A stretch of DNA of 64,000 nucleotides from Polynucleobacter sp. UK-FUSCHL-C3 (GCF_040409815.1 NZ_CP099959.1:620001-684000); one strand, 5' to 3'. Counted from the stretch's first letter, positions 25,074 to 34,509 are shown. Notes: generated from the sequence alone by a model not told the origin. Numbers and translations: made by a program.

Positions 25074-26243
25074 TTAGAACGAACGGGGCAAACCAAGCAA
25101 ATGCTCTGCAACGTAGGAATAAATCAGATTCGTTGAGATTGGCGCTACTTGGTAGAGACGGGTTTCTCTAAACTTACGCTCGACATCGTATTCACAGGCA
25201 AAACCAAAGCCTCCATGAGTTTGCATGCACACATTCGCAGCCTCCCATGAAGCCTTTGCAGCGAGATATTTCGCCATATTGGACTCGGCGCCGCAGGGCT
25301 CATTACGATCGAAGAGTTCACAGGCCTTAAAGCGCATGAGATTTGCCGCTTCGGTCTCAATATAACTATCCGCAATCGGAAACTGGATTCCTTGGTTCAT
25401 ACCGATGGGGCGATCAAAGACCACCCGATCATTAGCATACCGTCTAGCACGATCAATAAACCAATAGGCATCACCAATACACTCAGCTGCAATTAAGGTG
25501 CGTTCTGCATTGAGGCCATCCAGAATATATTTAAAGCCTTGACCCTCGGTACCGATTAAGTTCTCCGCGGGGATTTCGAGATTGTCAAAGAAGACCTCAT
25601 TGGTTTCGTGATTTACCATGTTTGCAATCGGACGAACTTCCATCCCCTTGCCAATTGCCTGATGAAGATCAACGATAAAGATGGACATGCCCTCTGATTT
25701 TTTCTTAACGTCTGCAAGTGGAGTGGTGCGGGCTAGCAAAATCATTAAGTCAGAATGCTGAATCCGAGAGATCCAAACCTTCTGCCCGTTGATTACATAG
25801 CGATCACCTTTTTTGACGGCAGTGGTCTTGAGCTTCGTCGTATCAGTCCCTGTAGTTGGTTCAGTAACTGCCATACTTTGTAGGCGAAGTTCACCAGAGG
25901 CAATTTTTGGGAGGTACAGTTTCTTCTGCTCATCAGAGCCGTGGCGCAGCAAGGTACCCATGTTGTACATCTGACCATGGCATGAGCCCGCATTACCGCC
26001 TGAGAGATTAATTTCCTCCATGATCACCGAGGCCTCTGCGAGACCCAGACCAGAGCCGCCATACTGTTCGGGGATCAAGGCTGCCAGCCAGCCAGCCTCA
26101 GTAATGGCATTCACAAAGGCTTCGGGGTAGCCTCGCTCGTGATCGACCTGTTGCCAGTATGCGGAGTCATAGCGGGAGCATAAGTCGCGCAGTGCCTCGC
26201 GCATTTCTTGATATTGATCGGGTTTTGGAATGGGGTGAGTCAT
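25074..26243 (-). CDS. Acyl-CoA dehydrogenase
   Basis: A 389-residue flavoprotein with the normal three-domain layout: helical N-domain, the FAD/acyl strand region SMAVTEPTTGTDTTKLKT near residue 120, and the C-terminal helical domain with the QTHGGFGFACEYDVER stretch near 345. It oxidises an acyl-CoA to the enoyl-CoA and hands electrons to electron-transfer flavoprotein. It is paired with the CaiB/BaiF gene downstream. The acyl substrate cannot be read from the sequence. Confidence 0.92.
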   Translation of the reverse strand: MTHPIPKPDQYQEMREALRDLCSRYDSAYWQQVDHERGYPEAFVNAITEAGWLAALIPEQYGGSGLGLAEASVIMEEINLSGGNAGSCHGQMYNMGTLLRHGSDEQKKLYLPKIASGELRLQSMAVTEPTTGTDTTKLKTTAVKKGDRYVINGQKVWISRIQHSDLMILLARTTPLADVKKKSEGMSIFIVDLHQAIGKGMEVRPIANMVNHETNEVFFDNLEIPAENLIGTEGQGFKYILDGLNAERTLIAAECIGDAYWFIDRARRYANDRVVFDRPIGMNQGIQFPIADSYIETEAANLMRFKACELFDRNEPCGAESNMAKYLAAKASWEAANVCMQTHGGFGFACEYDVERKFRETRLYQVAPISTNLIYSYVAEHLLGLPRSF

Positions 26244-26320
26244 AAGAGCTTAGTTGATTAATTTATTGCTGATATCAATAGTTTAAGCTAGATACTTATT
26301 TGGTTAATGGGCTCATTGCA

Positions 26321-27514
26321 ATGCATCAAATTCTTTCTGGAATCCGTGTCTTAGAGCTAGGGCAATTAATTGCAGGGCCCTTTGCTGCCAAGACTTTGGC
26401 TGATTTTGGGGCGGAGATTATTAAGGTGGAATCCCCTCAAGATGGTGATCCCTTGAGGAAGTGGCGCATGATTCATGAGGGCACTTCGGTATGGTGGCAG
26501 GCTCAATCCCGTAACAAACAATCCATTTGCATTGATTTGCGAGTGAAAGAGGGACAAGACATCGTTCGCCGCTTAGCCAAAGAGGCCGATGTGCTGATTG
26601 AGAACTTTCGACCGGGCACCATGGAGAAGTGGGGGATGGGTTGGGATGAGTTGCATCAACTCAATCCTAAGTTGATCATGTTGCGCATTTCTGGTTATGG
26701 TCAAGATGGACCGCGACGGGATGAGCCGGGCTTTGCGGCAATTGCCGAGGCAACGGCAGGCCTACGCTATCTTACAGGTCACCCGGGGGATGTACCAGCA
26801 CGCGCCGGTTTGTCCTTGGGTGATACGATCGCCGGTTTACATGGTGCCCTTGGTGTATTGCTAGCGCTCTATGAGCGTGATGCTAGGGGTGGCAAAGGCC
26901 AAATGATTGATGTGGCTTTATACGAGGCAGTGTTTAATTTAACCGAGAGCTTATTACCCGAATACCATGTATTCGGAGCGGTGCGCCAACCTGCTGGAGG
27001 CGCATTACCTGGGATTGCCCCGTCGAATGCTTACCCATGCGCAGACGGACAATATATTTTGATTGCCGCCAATGGCGATTCATTATTTAAGCGCTTCATG
27101 GAATTCATTGGGCGATCGGATTTAGCCCATGATCCTGACTTAGCCAGAAATGATGGGCGAGCAAAACGTGCCGATGAGATTGATCAGATCATCGGGCAGT
27201 GGACACAAACCCAATCCATTGATCAGGTCTTAAACGCATTGCAAGAAATCGCAGTACCGGCAGGGCGTATTTATACGGCAAAGGATATTGCAGAGGATCC
27301 ACACTATCGTGCTCGCGGCGTGATTGAAACGATTGAAAGTGCTAATGGACTTAAGGTGGAGATGCCCGGAATCATTCCGAAATTATCTAATAATCCTGGC
27401 GCCATTCGTCATCGCGCACCCACATTGGGTGAGCATACGCAGACGATTCTTCAATCGATTGGCCTGAGTGCAGAGCAAATTAAAGCCCTAAAAGAGGCTG
27501 GCGTCCTAAATTAA
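26321..27514 (+). CDS. CaiB/BaiF CoA-transferase family protein (2)
   Basis: A 397-residue class III CoA-transferase with GQLIAGPFAAKTLADFGAEI near the N-terminus and LRISGYGQDGPRRDEPGF carrying the catalytic Asp near residue 130. The frame opens at a TTG (26300), but ATG 26321 begins at the conserved HQILSGIRVLELGQ, so I start there. It is divergent from the acyl-CoA dehydrogenase/CoA-transferase pair, which may share its control region, and its TAA overlaps the start of the next gene. Confidence 0.9.
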   Translation: MHQILSGIRVLELGQLIAGPFAAKTLADFGAEIIKVESPQDGDPLRKWRMIHEGTSVWWQAQSRNKQSICIDLRVKEGQDIVRRLAKEADVLIENFRPGTMEKWGMGWDELHQLNPKLIMLRISGYGQDGPRRDEPGFAAIAEATAGLRYLTGHPGDVPARAGLSLGDTIAGLHGALGVLLALYERDARGGKGQMIDVALYEAVFNLTESLLPEYHVFGAVRQPAGGALPGIAPSNAYPCADGQYILIAANGDSLFKRFMEFIGRSDLAHDPDLARNDGRAKRADEIDQIIGQWTQTQSIDQVLNALQEIAVPAGRIYTAKDIAEDPHYRARGVIETIESANGLKVEMPGIIPKLSNNPGAIRHRAPTLGEHTQTILQSIGLSAEQIKALKEAGVLN

Positions 27515-28014
27515 TGGAAGCGGTGCTTCAAACCCTGTTGGATTGGTTTGGAATGCCTACAGTGGGTCTACCCGCTGTATTTATCGTAGCAACTGTTTCG
27601 GCAACCTTAATACCGATGGGTTCCGAGCCCGTGTTGTTTGCTTATGTGAGTCTCAATCCACAAGACTACTGGTTAGCAATTGCAGTTGCCACAGTAGGCA
27701 ATACGATCGGGGGAATGATTAATTGGTGGCTGGGACTCTTGGCACGAAATACCTATGAATCACTGAAAGGTGAAACGAACTCTCGAGCACAAGCTTGGTT
27801 AGAACAGAAGGGGCCACCAATGTTATTGCTGTCATGGTTACCCGCGATAGGCGACCCTCTGTGCCTAGTTGCCGGCTGGCTCCGCTTTAATTGGCTGCAA
27901 TGCTTGATTTTTATGGCGATTGGCAAACTACTGCGCTACATCACCCTAACGTGGCTTCTCACGGAGATACCGAAAGAGTTTTGGGAGGGGATTGGAAAGC
28001 TTATTGGCCTATAA
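27514..28014 (+). CDS. YqaA/DedA-type (SNARE-associated) small membrane protein
   Basis: A 166-residue inner-membrane protein with four or five hydrophobic segments, in the YqaA subgroup of the DedA/VTT family. The GNTIGGMINWWLG loop and the PAIGDPLCLVAGWLR loop are the conserved re-entrant parts. The start ATG overlaps the stop of the preceding gene by one base. Larger DedA proteins help lipid carrier recycling; the role of YqaA is unclear. Confidence 0.85.
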   Translation: MEAVLQTLLDWFGMPTVGLPAVFIVATVSATLIPMGSEPVLFAYVSLNPQDYWLAIAVATVGNTIGGMINWWLGLLARNTYESLKGETNSRAQAWLEQKGPPMLLLSWLPAIGDPLCLVAGWLRFNWLQCLIFMAIGKLLRYITLTWLLTEIPKEFWEGIGKLIGL

Positions 28015-28056
28015 GAATATGATGTTAGTTTTAGTTGGTAATGGAAGGATAAAAAA

Positions 28057-28830
28057 ATGATCTTAAAAGGAAAAACAGCACTCGTTACTGGATCCACTAG
28101 CGGAATCGGTTTGGCAATGGCTAAAGCAATGGCTAAGCAAGGTGCCAATGTGATGATGAACGGTTTTGGTGATAAAGAGGCTGCTATTGCTGCGGTGAAG
28201 GCCTATGGAGTTGCGGTGGATTATCACGGCGCCGACATGAGTAAGCCCGATGAGATTGCTCAAATGATTACTGCGACCGAGAAGCGCTTTGGCTCGATTG
28301 ATGTGTTGTTAAACAATGCGGGCATTCAGCATGTTGCTAATGTGGAAGATTTTCCCATCGATCGCTGGGATGCGGTGATTGCGATTAATTTAAGTTCAGC
28401 GTTTCATGCTACGCGTTTAGCACTCCCCGGAATGAAACAACGCAATTGGGGACGGATCATTAATATTGCCTCGGTCCACGGCTTGGTAGCCTCCATGCAA
28501 AAGGCTGCTTATGTGGCAGCGAAGCACGGCATCATTGGCTTAACCAAAGTGGTCGCATTAGAGACCGCTAACACCGGCGTGACCTGTAATGCGATTTGTC
28601 CAGGATGGGTATTGACACCATTAGTACAAAAGCAGGTGGATGCTCGTGCCGAACGTGTAGGAATTTCTAATGACGCCGCAAAGCATGCCTTGGTTTCTGA
28701 GAAACAGCCATCTGGCGAGTTTGTTAAACCAGAACAATTAGCCGCTCTCGCAGTCTTTTTATGCGGACCGGATGCCTCTGAAGTGAGAGGCGCTGCCTGG
28801 AATATGGATGGTGGTTGGACTGCACAATAA
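28057..28830 (+). CDS. bdhA: 3-hydroxybutyrate dehydrogenase (SDR family)
   Basis: A 257-residue classical short-chain dehydrogenase: cofactor motif TGSTSGIG at residues 11-18, NNAG near 88, catalytic Ser in NIASVHG near 142, and YVAAKHG with the Tyr/Lys pair near 155. The HGLVAS and CNAICPGWVLTPLV stretches match D-3-hydroxybutyrate dehydrogenases. It interconverts 3-hydroxybutyrate and acetoacetate in polyhydroxybutyrate turnover. A neighbouring HMG-CoA lyase-like gene at 33 kb could feed acetoacetate. Confidence 0.9.
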   Translation: MILKGKTALVTGSTSGIGLAMAKAMAKQGANVMMNGFGDKEAAIAAVKAYGVAVDYHGADMSKPDEIAQMITATEKRFGSIDVLLNNAGIQHVANVEDFPIDRWDAVIAINLSSAFHATRLALPGMKQRNWGRIINIASVHGLVASMQKAAYVAAKHGIIGLTKVVALETANTGVTCNAICPGWVLTPLVQKQVDARAERVGISNDAAKHALVSEKQPSGEFVKPEQLAALAVFLCGPDASEVRGAAWNMDGGWTAQ

Positions 28831-28870
28831 CGCTTACTCCTTAAATAAACAATAAGAAGAAGGTAAATTT

Positions 28871-30199
28871 ATGCATCGAATAGTGATTGTGGGTGGCGGT
28901 GCTGGTGGTCTGGAGTTAGCAACTCGCTTGGGTGATCGTTATGGCCCGCGCAAAGGACGAACAGGAGAGCTATCGATTACGCTAATTGATAAGAATCGAA
29001 CCCACATTTGGAAACCAAAACTGCATGAGATTGCTGCGGGCAGTATGGATCTGGGTGATCATGAAGTGGACTATATCGCTCAAGCCCATTGGCATCATTT
29101 CACATACCGGATTGGCGAGATGATTGGTCTTGATCGTGAGCGTCAAGAGGTGTTGGTCGCTCCTTATTGTGATGATCAGGGAATTGAGATTACGCCACAA
29201 CGTACCGTCCCGTACGACACATTGATTCTTTCAATTGGTAGTCTGAGTAATGATTTTGCAACGCCCGGCGTAGAACAATTTGCCCTTCGCTTGGAGTCGC
29301 AAAATGATGCCAAGCATTTTCATACCAAAATGCTCAATGCCATTATTCGGGCGCAGGCACAAACGAGTTCCTTAACACCAGATCAATTGCATGTTGCCAT
29401 TATTGGTGCCGGAGCAACTGGAGTAGAGCTCGCTGCGGAGTTATATCGCACGACGCGTGAGGTGGTCTCATATGGCTTAGACCGCGTGGACCCCAATAAA
29501 GATCTAAAAGTGAGTGTGATTGAGGCAGCTCCGCGTATTCTCCCAGCCTTACCGCTACGTCTATCGCTTGCTACTACGGCATTGCTAGAGCGCATGGGTG
29601 TTGAGGTCATTACGAATAAGAAAGTTGCTGAGGTTGTGCCTAATGAAGTCCACTTTGCAGATGGCAGCAGCTTACCTGCTGAGTTAATTGTGTGGGCCGC
29701 GGGTGTGAAGGCCCCGGATTTCTTAAAAGATATTGCGGGTTTAGAAACCAACCGTATTAATCAGCTAGTGGTTTTGCCAACCTTGCAAACCAGTAGGGAC
29801 CCTAATATTTTTGCCATGGGAGATTGCGCTGCGTGCCCATGGCCTGAGGCCAATGATGGGAAGGGTGGTTTTGTGCCACCCCGTGCTCAAGCTGCTCATC
29901 AACAGGCCTCGCATCTCTTTAAACAAATTCAGTTACGCATGGCCAATAAAGCACTGAAGATTTATCGCTATCGCGATTTTGGTTCTCTCGTGTCACTCGG
30001 TAAATACAGTACCGTGGGCAGTATGATGGGCGGTCTCATTGGCGGCAACCTCATGATTGAGGGTAGCTTTGCTAAGCTAATGTATCTCTCTTTATATAAG
30101 ATGCACGAACTAGCGTTGCATGGCTGGGCAAAGGTTAGTCTTGATACTCTGGCGCGGATGATTACGCGTCGCACAGAACCACACGTTAAATTGCATTAA
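28871..30199 (+). CDS. ndh: Type II NADH dehydrogenase (NDH-2 like FAD oxidoreductase)
   Basis: A 442-residue protein with two Rossmann motifs: VGGGAGGLELATRLG at residues 6-20 for FAD and IGAGATGVELAAEL near 177 for NADH, and MGDCAACPWP near 316 as the second FAD-binding stretch. The C-terminal 60 residues (YLSLYKMHELALHGWAKV) form the amphipathic membrane anchor. It oxidises NADH to quinone without pumping protons. Its stop overlaps the convergent dioxygenase gene end. Confidence 0.9.
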   Translation: MHRIVIVGGGAGGLELATRLGDRYGPRKGRTGELSITLIDKNRTHIWKPKLHEIAAGSMDLGDHEVDYIAQAHWHHFTYRIGEMIGLDRERQEVLVAPYCDDQGIEITPQRTVPYDTLILSIGSLSNDFATPGVEQFALRLESQNDAKHFHTKMLNAIIRAQAQTSSLTPDQLHVAIIGAGATGVELAAELYRTTREVVSYGLDRVDPNKDLKVSVIEAAPRILPALPLRLSLATTALLERMGVEVITNKKVAEVVPNEVHFADGSSLPAELIVWAAGVKAPDFLKDIAGLETNRINQLVVLPTLQTSRDPNIFAMGDCAACPWPEANDGKGGFVPPRAQAAHQQASHLFKQIQLRMANKALKIYRYRDFGSLVSLGKYSTVGSMMGGLIGGNLMIEGSFAKLMYLSLYKMHELALHGWAKVSLDTLARMITRRTEPHVKLH

Positions 30200-30822
30200 C
30201 TCAGTTGCGCACGAATCTCAGCGGATCGATCCCAAAGGTTTGGTACTTGCATAGAGGAATAGCCTGAAACAAAGTTTTTGATTGCTCCAGAGCTAGGGTC
30301 GTAAACGTGACGCTTCACACCACCAATATTGCCACCGTATACATGAATGCTAATCGAGGTTTTATCGGCAAAGGCATTCTTCACAATATGAATATCGCCA
30401 ATCGTTGGGCTAACCTCGTCAATATCGCCAGGCATTAAGGCTTCTTCATGGCCTACGGGCTTTAATGACCCATCGGCATCGCGTTCATAGCGTTGCCCTG
30501 TTTCTGAACCACGTAGCATCCCAATCAGACCCCACACCATATGATCATGAATCGGGGTCGCTTGTCCCGGACCCCATACGAAACTAACCACCGAAAATCG
30601 CTCCAGTGGATCGGCATAGAGTAAATATTGTTGGTAGAACTGTGGGTGTGGCACGGTGCAAAACTCTGGTAACCAGTCATCCGACGCAATCAGCTCTTTA
30701 AGAAGCACTTTAGCTTTGGGCCGCACAAAAGACTCCTCAAGAGATTGACCAATTAAGTGGGTCATTTGGGTCACAAAATGCCGTAATGGTGCAATCGAAT
30801 CAGTGGGTAAATGAGTAGACAT
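30196..30822 (-). CDS. Cysteine dioxygenase-like cupin
   Basis: A 208-residue cupin with the iron ligands of the cysteine dioxygenase family: His92 and His94 in TPIHDHMVWG and His145 in GDIHIVKN. The Cys that forms the Cys-Tyr crosslink in animal enzymes is not present at the expected place, as in most bacterial forms. It would oxidise cysteine, or a related thiol such as 3-mercaptopropionate, to the sulfinate. It ends convergently against ndh with a 4-base overlap, so it is not in that operon. Confidence 0.83.
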   Translation of the reverse strand: MSTHLPTDSIAPLRHFVTQMTHLIGQSLEESFVRPKAKVLLKELIASDDWLPEFCTVPHPQFYQQYLLYADPLERFSVVSFVWGPGQATPIHDHMVWGLIGMLRGSETGQRYERDADGSLKPVGHEEALMPGDIDEVSPTIGDIHIVKNAFADKTSISIHVYGGNIGGVKRHVYDPSSGAIKNFVSGYSSMQVPNLWDRSAEIRAQLS

Positions 30823-30948
30823 ATTCTCTAAGAACTTTATAAATAGTACGTTCTATTATCCATTAAATCGTAGAGTGGTATGTTGAACGGAGCCTAAATC
30901 TTAGATGCTTTACTAAGATCGTTAGAATAAAGCATTCCATTAAATAGA

Positions 30949-32121
30949 ATGCTCCCGAACATGCCGACAACTGCATCTGTATTAAGCCCACTCCATGGCG
31001 TTTGTGTCATCGAGATTTGCAATGTTGCTGCAGGCCCCTTTTGTGGAATGCTGATGGGGGACCTAGGAGCGGATGTTATTAAACTTGAGAGCCCTGGAGC
31101 AGGTGATACTCTCAGAGCTTGGCCACCCCATACCGGTCCTGAGAACGATCGTCTCAGTGAAAACTTTGCCTCGCTCAATCGGAATAAGCGTTCGATTACT
31201 TTAGATCTTAAAAATCCCAAAGACAATGCGAAAGCGAAGGAGCTCATTGCAAAAGCCGATGTCCTGATTGAGAACAACCGCCCTGGAGTAATGAAGCGCT
31301 TGGGTCTGGATTTTGACTCGGCCTTGAAACTTAATCCCAAGCTTATTTATTGCTCAATCTCGGCATACGGACAAACAGGACCAAGGGCCAATGAAGGCGG
31401 CTTTGATGTCACGATCCAAGCAATGAGTGGCATCATGAGTGTGACCGGTGAGGCGGGCGGTGCGCCAGTGAAGTGTGGTGTACCGGTAGCCGATTTCACG
31501 GCGGGCTTATATGGCGCAATGAGTATCTGCGCGCAATTGTGCCATGTGCAGCTTACTGGACAGGGGGTTCATATTGATGTGCCAATGATGGGAACATCGC
31601 TCGCCATCGCTGCTTTACAAACTTCAGAGTATTTTGGTGTTGGCAAGGATCCTGTCAAGCTGGGATCGGCCCATCCGCGTAATGCACCTTATCAAGCCTT
31701 CAAAGCAAATGATGATTATCTAGTGATGGCGGCTGGTACCCAAGCCCTGTGGGAAAGTGTTTGCCATATTCTAAAAAGTGATGCGCTCTTACGCGATGAG
31801 CGCTTTAGTACAACCGCACTGCGTGCAAAAAATCAAGTTGCTTTAAAAGACTTGATAGAACTAATCTTGCAAACCAATACTGCTGCCTATTGGATTGAGG
31901 CATTTAGTAAAGCAGGGGTACCGTGCTGCCCCATCAACCAGTACTCTGCCGTTTTAAGCGATCCCCAGACAGTTGCTATGGAATGGGTGCAGCCCCTAGA
32001 AATGGCGAATGGTCATCAAACGAAGACCGTAGTGAGCCCAGTGAAGTTCAATGGTAAGAATGCAGATATTGCAAAGCGACCACCCCGCTTGGGTGAGCAT
32101 AATGACGAGTTAGTGGGGTAA
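30949..32121 (+). CDS. CaiB/BaiF CoA-transferase family protein (3)
   Basis: A 390-residue class III CoA-transferase, with CNVAAGPFCGMLMGDLGADV near residue 24 and CSISAYGQTGPRANEGGF with the catalytic Asp region near residue 140. The start is either ATG 30949 or ATG 30961; neither has a clear ribosome site. It is followed 2 bases later by an enoyl-CoA hydratase gene, so the two are probably one operon in acyl-CoA metabolism. The acid is unknown; it is the third such gene in 8 kb. Confidence 0.9.
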   Translation: MLPNMPTTASVLSPLHGVCVIEICNVAAGPFCGMLMGDLGADVIKLESPGAGDTLRAWPPHTGPENDRLSENFASLNRNKRSITLDLKNPKDNAKAKELIAKADVLIENNRPGVMKRLGLDFDSALKLNPKLIYCSISAYGQTGPRANEGGFDVTIQAMSGIMSVTGEAGGAPVKCGVPVADFTAGLYGAMSICAQLCHVQLTGQGVHIDVPMMGTSLAIAALQTSEYFGVGKDPVKLGSAHPRNAPYQAFKANDDYLVMAAGTQALWESVCHILKSDALLRDERFSTTALRAKNQVALKDLIELILQTNTAAYWIEAFSKAGVPCCPINQYSAVLSDPQTVAMEWVQPLEMANGHQTKTVVSPVKFNGKNADIAKRPPRLGEHNDELVG

Positions 32122-32123
32122 AG

Positions 32124-32858
32124 ATGAACACAATTCAGGTAGAGCATTCTGGGCATATCAAACGCGTTACGCTTAATCGTCCCGAGAAACGAAATGCCAT
32201 TAGTTATGAGCTCGCTAATGAGCTTCTTCAGGTAAGCAAAGAGTCTGAACTTGATGGCACCCGACTATTGATTCTTAAGGGAGCAGGGCAGGGCTTCTGT
32301 GCAGGCTTTGATTTCTCGAACTTGGATGATGCTAGCGCAGGCGATCTACTCTTACATTTCGTACGTATTGAACAAATGCTGCAAGCGATTGCGCATGCAC
32401 CGTTTGATACGATGGCGTTTGCACATGGTCAAACCATTGGTGCTGGCGCTGACCTCCTCTTAGCTTGCCGCCATCGTGTCGGCTCTGAGGATATGCGCAT
32501 GATGTTCCCAGGGGCGCGTTTTGGATTAATCCTTGGCTCACGTCGCCTTGCTGAATCTGTAGGTTCAGATCGCGCACAGCAGTTAATTGGGAACCCCAGA
32601 CGGATTGATGCCCATCAGGCAAAAGAGTTTGGTATCTTGACCGCAGTGCTTGAGGCAACCGATTGGCATGCCTATGAAGCTCAGATACTCGAGCATATTT
32701 TGGAGATTCCTCCGGATGCTAGAGCGATGGCTCTTCATGCATGCAAACGGGATACTCGCGCAGTCGATTTATACGATCTCGTGCAATCGGGTTCAGTTCC
32801 TGATATCAAACATCGGATTGCCGAGTATTTAGCAAAAGTGCAAGCGGCCAAGAAATAA
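32124..32858 (+). CDS. Enoyl-CoA hydratase/isomerase family protein
   Basis: A 244-residue crotonase-fold protein. The oxyanion-hole stretches are LLILKGAGQGFCAGFDFS near residue 50 and AHGQTIGAGADLLLACRHR near 98. The usual Glu pair is replaced by a FGLILGSRRLAESVG loop near 135, so hydratase activity is not certain; isomerase or thioesterase activity is possible. It is cotranscribed with CoA-transferase 3 and ends 1 base from the convergent lyase gene. Confidence 0.88.
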   Translation: MNTIQVEHSGHIKRVTLNRPEKRNAISYELANELLQVSKESELDGTRLLILKGAGQGFCAGFDFSNLDDASAGDLLLHFVRIEQMLQAIAHAPFDTMAFAHGQTIGAGADLLLACRHRVGSEDMRMMFPGARFGLILGSRRLAESVGSDRAQQLIGNPRRIDAHQAKEFGILTAVLEATDWHAYEAQILEHILEIPPDARAMALHACKRDTRAVDLYDLVQSGSVPDIKHRIAEYLAKVQAAKK

Positions 32859-32859
32859 A

Positions 32860-33777
32860 CTAGCTTTGGCAAACCGTTTCATAGATACGATCTACTTTAC
32901 CTGCCAACAAGAGTTGGCTAGGTAGCGCTCTGCCAACCAGATCACGGAGTTGAGCAGAACATTCCAATAAGAGATCTAAATTGATATTGGTGTTGTAGCC
33001 CATTAGATCAAACATATGCACGAGCTCTTCGGTACAGACATTGCCCGTTGCTCCTGGGGCATAAGGGCAACCACCAAGTCCTCCCAAGGAAGAATCAAAG
33101 CGATTGATACCAACCTCTACAGCCGCTAAAGCATTCGCTAAACCCATGCCCCGCGTATTATGAAAATGCAAAGTCCATTCCATCGCTGGATATTTAGACT
33201 GCGCCTGTTCGCAAACTTCCTTGACATGCTGCGGGTTTGCCATGCCGGTGGTATCGCAGATACTGATGCCACGCACCCCTTCATTGGCAAAATGATCAAT
33301 CCAGTGCATTAGCTCAGATAGTGGGGTCATGCCACTCATGGGGCAACCAAAACTGGTGGACAGAGAGACATTGACCGCTACCTTAGCATCATGCGCTAGA
33401 CGAATAACATCACCCAGTGCTGTTACAGAATCTGCGCGCGTCATGCGAAGATTCGATTGATTATGGGTCTCACTCACAGACATCACTAAGTTGAATTCAT
33501 CAACACCGACTCGAAGGGCGCGCTCAGCACCTTTAAGGTTTGGAATCAAAACGGTGTACTCCACACCTGGTACGCGCTCAATCTTGCTCATCACCTCTTC
33601 TGCATCGGCGAGCATGGGGATCGCCTTAGGGCTAGTAAAGGAGGTCACTTCAATTTTGGCGTATCCGGCACGACTAAGGCGGTTGAGAAGCTGAACCTTG
33701 TCTTCGGTAGGTATGAAGTTGCTTTCAGCCTGAAAGCCGTCGCGAGTGACCACCTCTTGAATATAGAGTCTTTGCAT
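32860..33777 (-). CDS. mvaB: Hydroxymethylglutaryl-CoA lyase-like (HMGL family)
   Basis: A 305-residue TIM-barrel lyase with the catalytic VTRDGFQ at residues 10-16, the metal-binding HFHNTRG near 204, and the HMG-CoA lyase signature GGLGGCPYAPGATGN near 233 carrying the active-site Cys. It cleaves HMG-CoA to acetyl-CoA and acetoacetate, the end of leucine degradation. Given three CoA-transferases nearby, a related 3-hydroxyacyl-CoA lyase such as a citramalyl-CoA-type enzyme is also possible. Confidence 0.85.
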   Translation of the reverse strand: MQRLYIQEVVTRDGFQAESNFIPTEDKVQLLNRLSRAGYAKIEVTSFTSPKAIPMLADAEEVMSKIERVPGVEYTVLIPNLKGAERALRVGVDEFNLVMSVSETHNQSNLRMTRADSVTALGDVIRLAHDAKVAVNVSLSTSFGCPMSGMTPLSELMHWIDHFANEGVRGISICDTTGMANPQHVKEVCEQAQSKYPAMEWTLHFHNTRGMGLANALAAVEVGINRFDSSLGGLGGCPYAPGATGNVCTEELVHMFDLMGYNTNINLDLLLECSAQLRDLVGRALPSQLLLAGKVDRIYETVCQS

Positions 33778-33878
33778 GGGAATAATCTTAAACCTTTCAG
33801 AAAGGGGATGTCCATCAAGGCAAACATAGGGCAGATGGTTTATAGTTGCAAGGTTTTGTACCTATTTAGGAGATATAC

Positions 33879-34457
33879 ATGTCGTCAATCTTGACCTCTC
33901 TTGGCCGTACAGTGCTGGCAGGCTTTGTCCTGACTCTATTAATTGTGGTTTTATTTGGCTCCAATGTGGGAAGTCCAGGTTGGGTTGCCTTTTTATTCCG
34001 CTACCTTCATGTGCTCTCAGGAGTAATGTGGATTGGTTTGTTATGGTATTTCAATTTCGTACAAATTCCATCCATGCCAAAGATCCCCGATGAGCAAAAA
34101 CCAGCGATTGGTAAAGTCATTGCCCCAACTGCGTTGTTCTGGTTCCGTTTCGCTGCCATGGCAACCGTTCTCACCGGAATTATCTTAGCGATTCTGAATG
34201 GTTATGCGCACAAAGCCTTTACCTTACAACAACCATTCTTAGCGATTGGCTTGGGTATGTGGATTGCGCTGATCATGGCATTTAATGTCTGGTTCATTAT
34301 TTGGCCTAATCAAAAGCGTGCCCTAGGTATTGTGGTCGTGGACGCTGAACTAAAAGCAAAATCTGCTCGTACCGCAATGTTGACCTCACGGATTAATACA
34401 ATCCTATCGATCCCCATGCTTTACCTCATGGTGGCGCAGCAAAATATGGGTCTGTAA
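33879..34457 (+). CDS. Urate hydroxylase PuuD-type membrane domain protein
   Basis: A 192-residue membrane protein with four or five hydrophobic segments, including YLHVLSGVMWIGLLWYFNFVQ near residue 45, LFWFRFAAMATVLTG near 90 and a conserved WPNQKRALG near 146. This is the membrane part of PuuD-like urate hydroxylases, which in the fused enzymes is joined to a C-terminal cytochrome c; here the cytochrome part is absent, so activity on urate is not established. It has an AGGAG-type ribosome site (33868-33873) and its own terminator. Confidence 0.75.
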   Translation: MSSILTSLGRTVLAGFVLTLLIVVLFGSNVGSPGWVAFLFRYLHVLSGVMWIGLLWYFNFVQIPSMPKIPDEQKPAIGKVIAPTALFWFRFAAMATVLTGIILAILNGYAHKAFTLQQPFLAIGLGMWIALIMAFNVWFIIWPNQKRALGIVVVDAELKAKSARTAMLTSRINTILSIPMLYLMVAQQNMGL

Positions 34458-34474
34458 TACAGAACCGCATTAGT

Positions 34475-34499
34475 AAAAGCCCGCAATAGCGGGCTTTTT
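34475..34499 (+). terminator. Rho-independent terminator
   Basis: AAAAGCCCGC (34475-34484) and GCGGGCTTTT pair over an AATA loop, with the T-run to 34499. The stem is bidirectional in form (A-run before, T-run after), so it can end both the PuuD-like gene and the convergent amidohydrolase gene. Confidence 0.93.
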
Positions 34500-34509
34500 C
34501 TTTTCCAGC

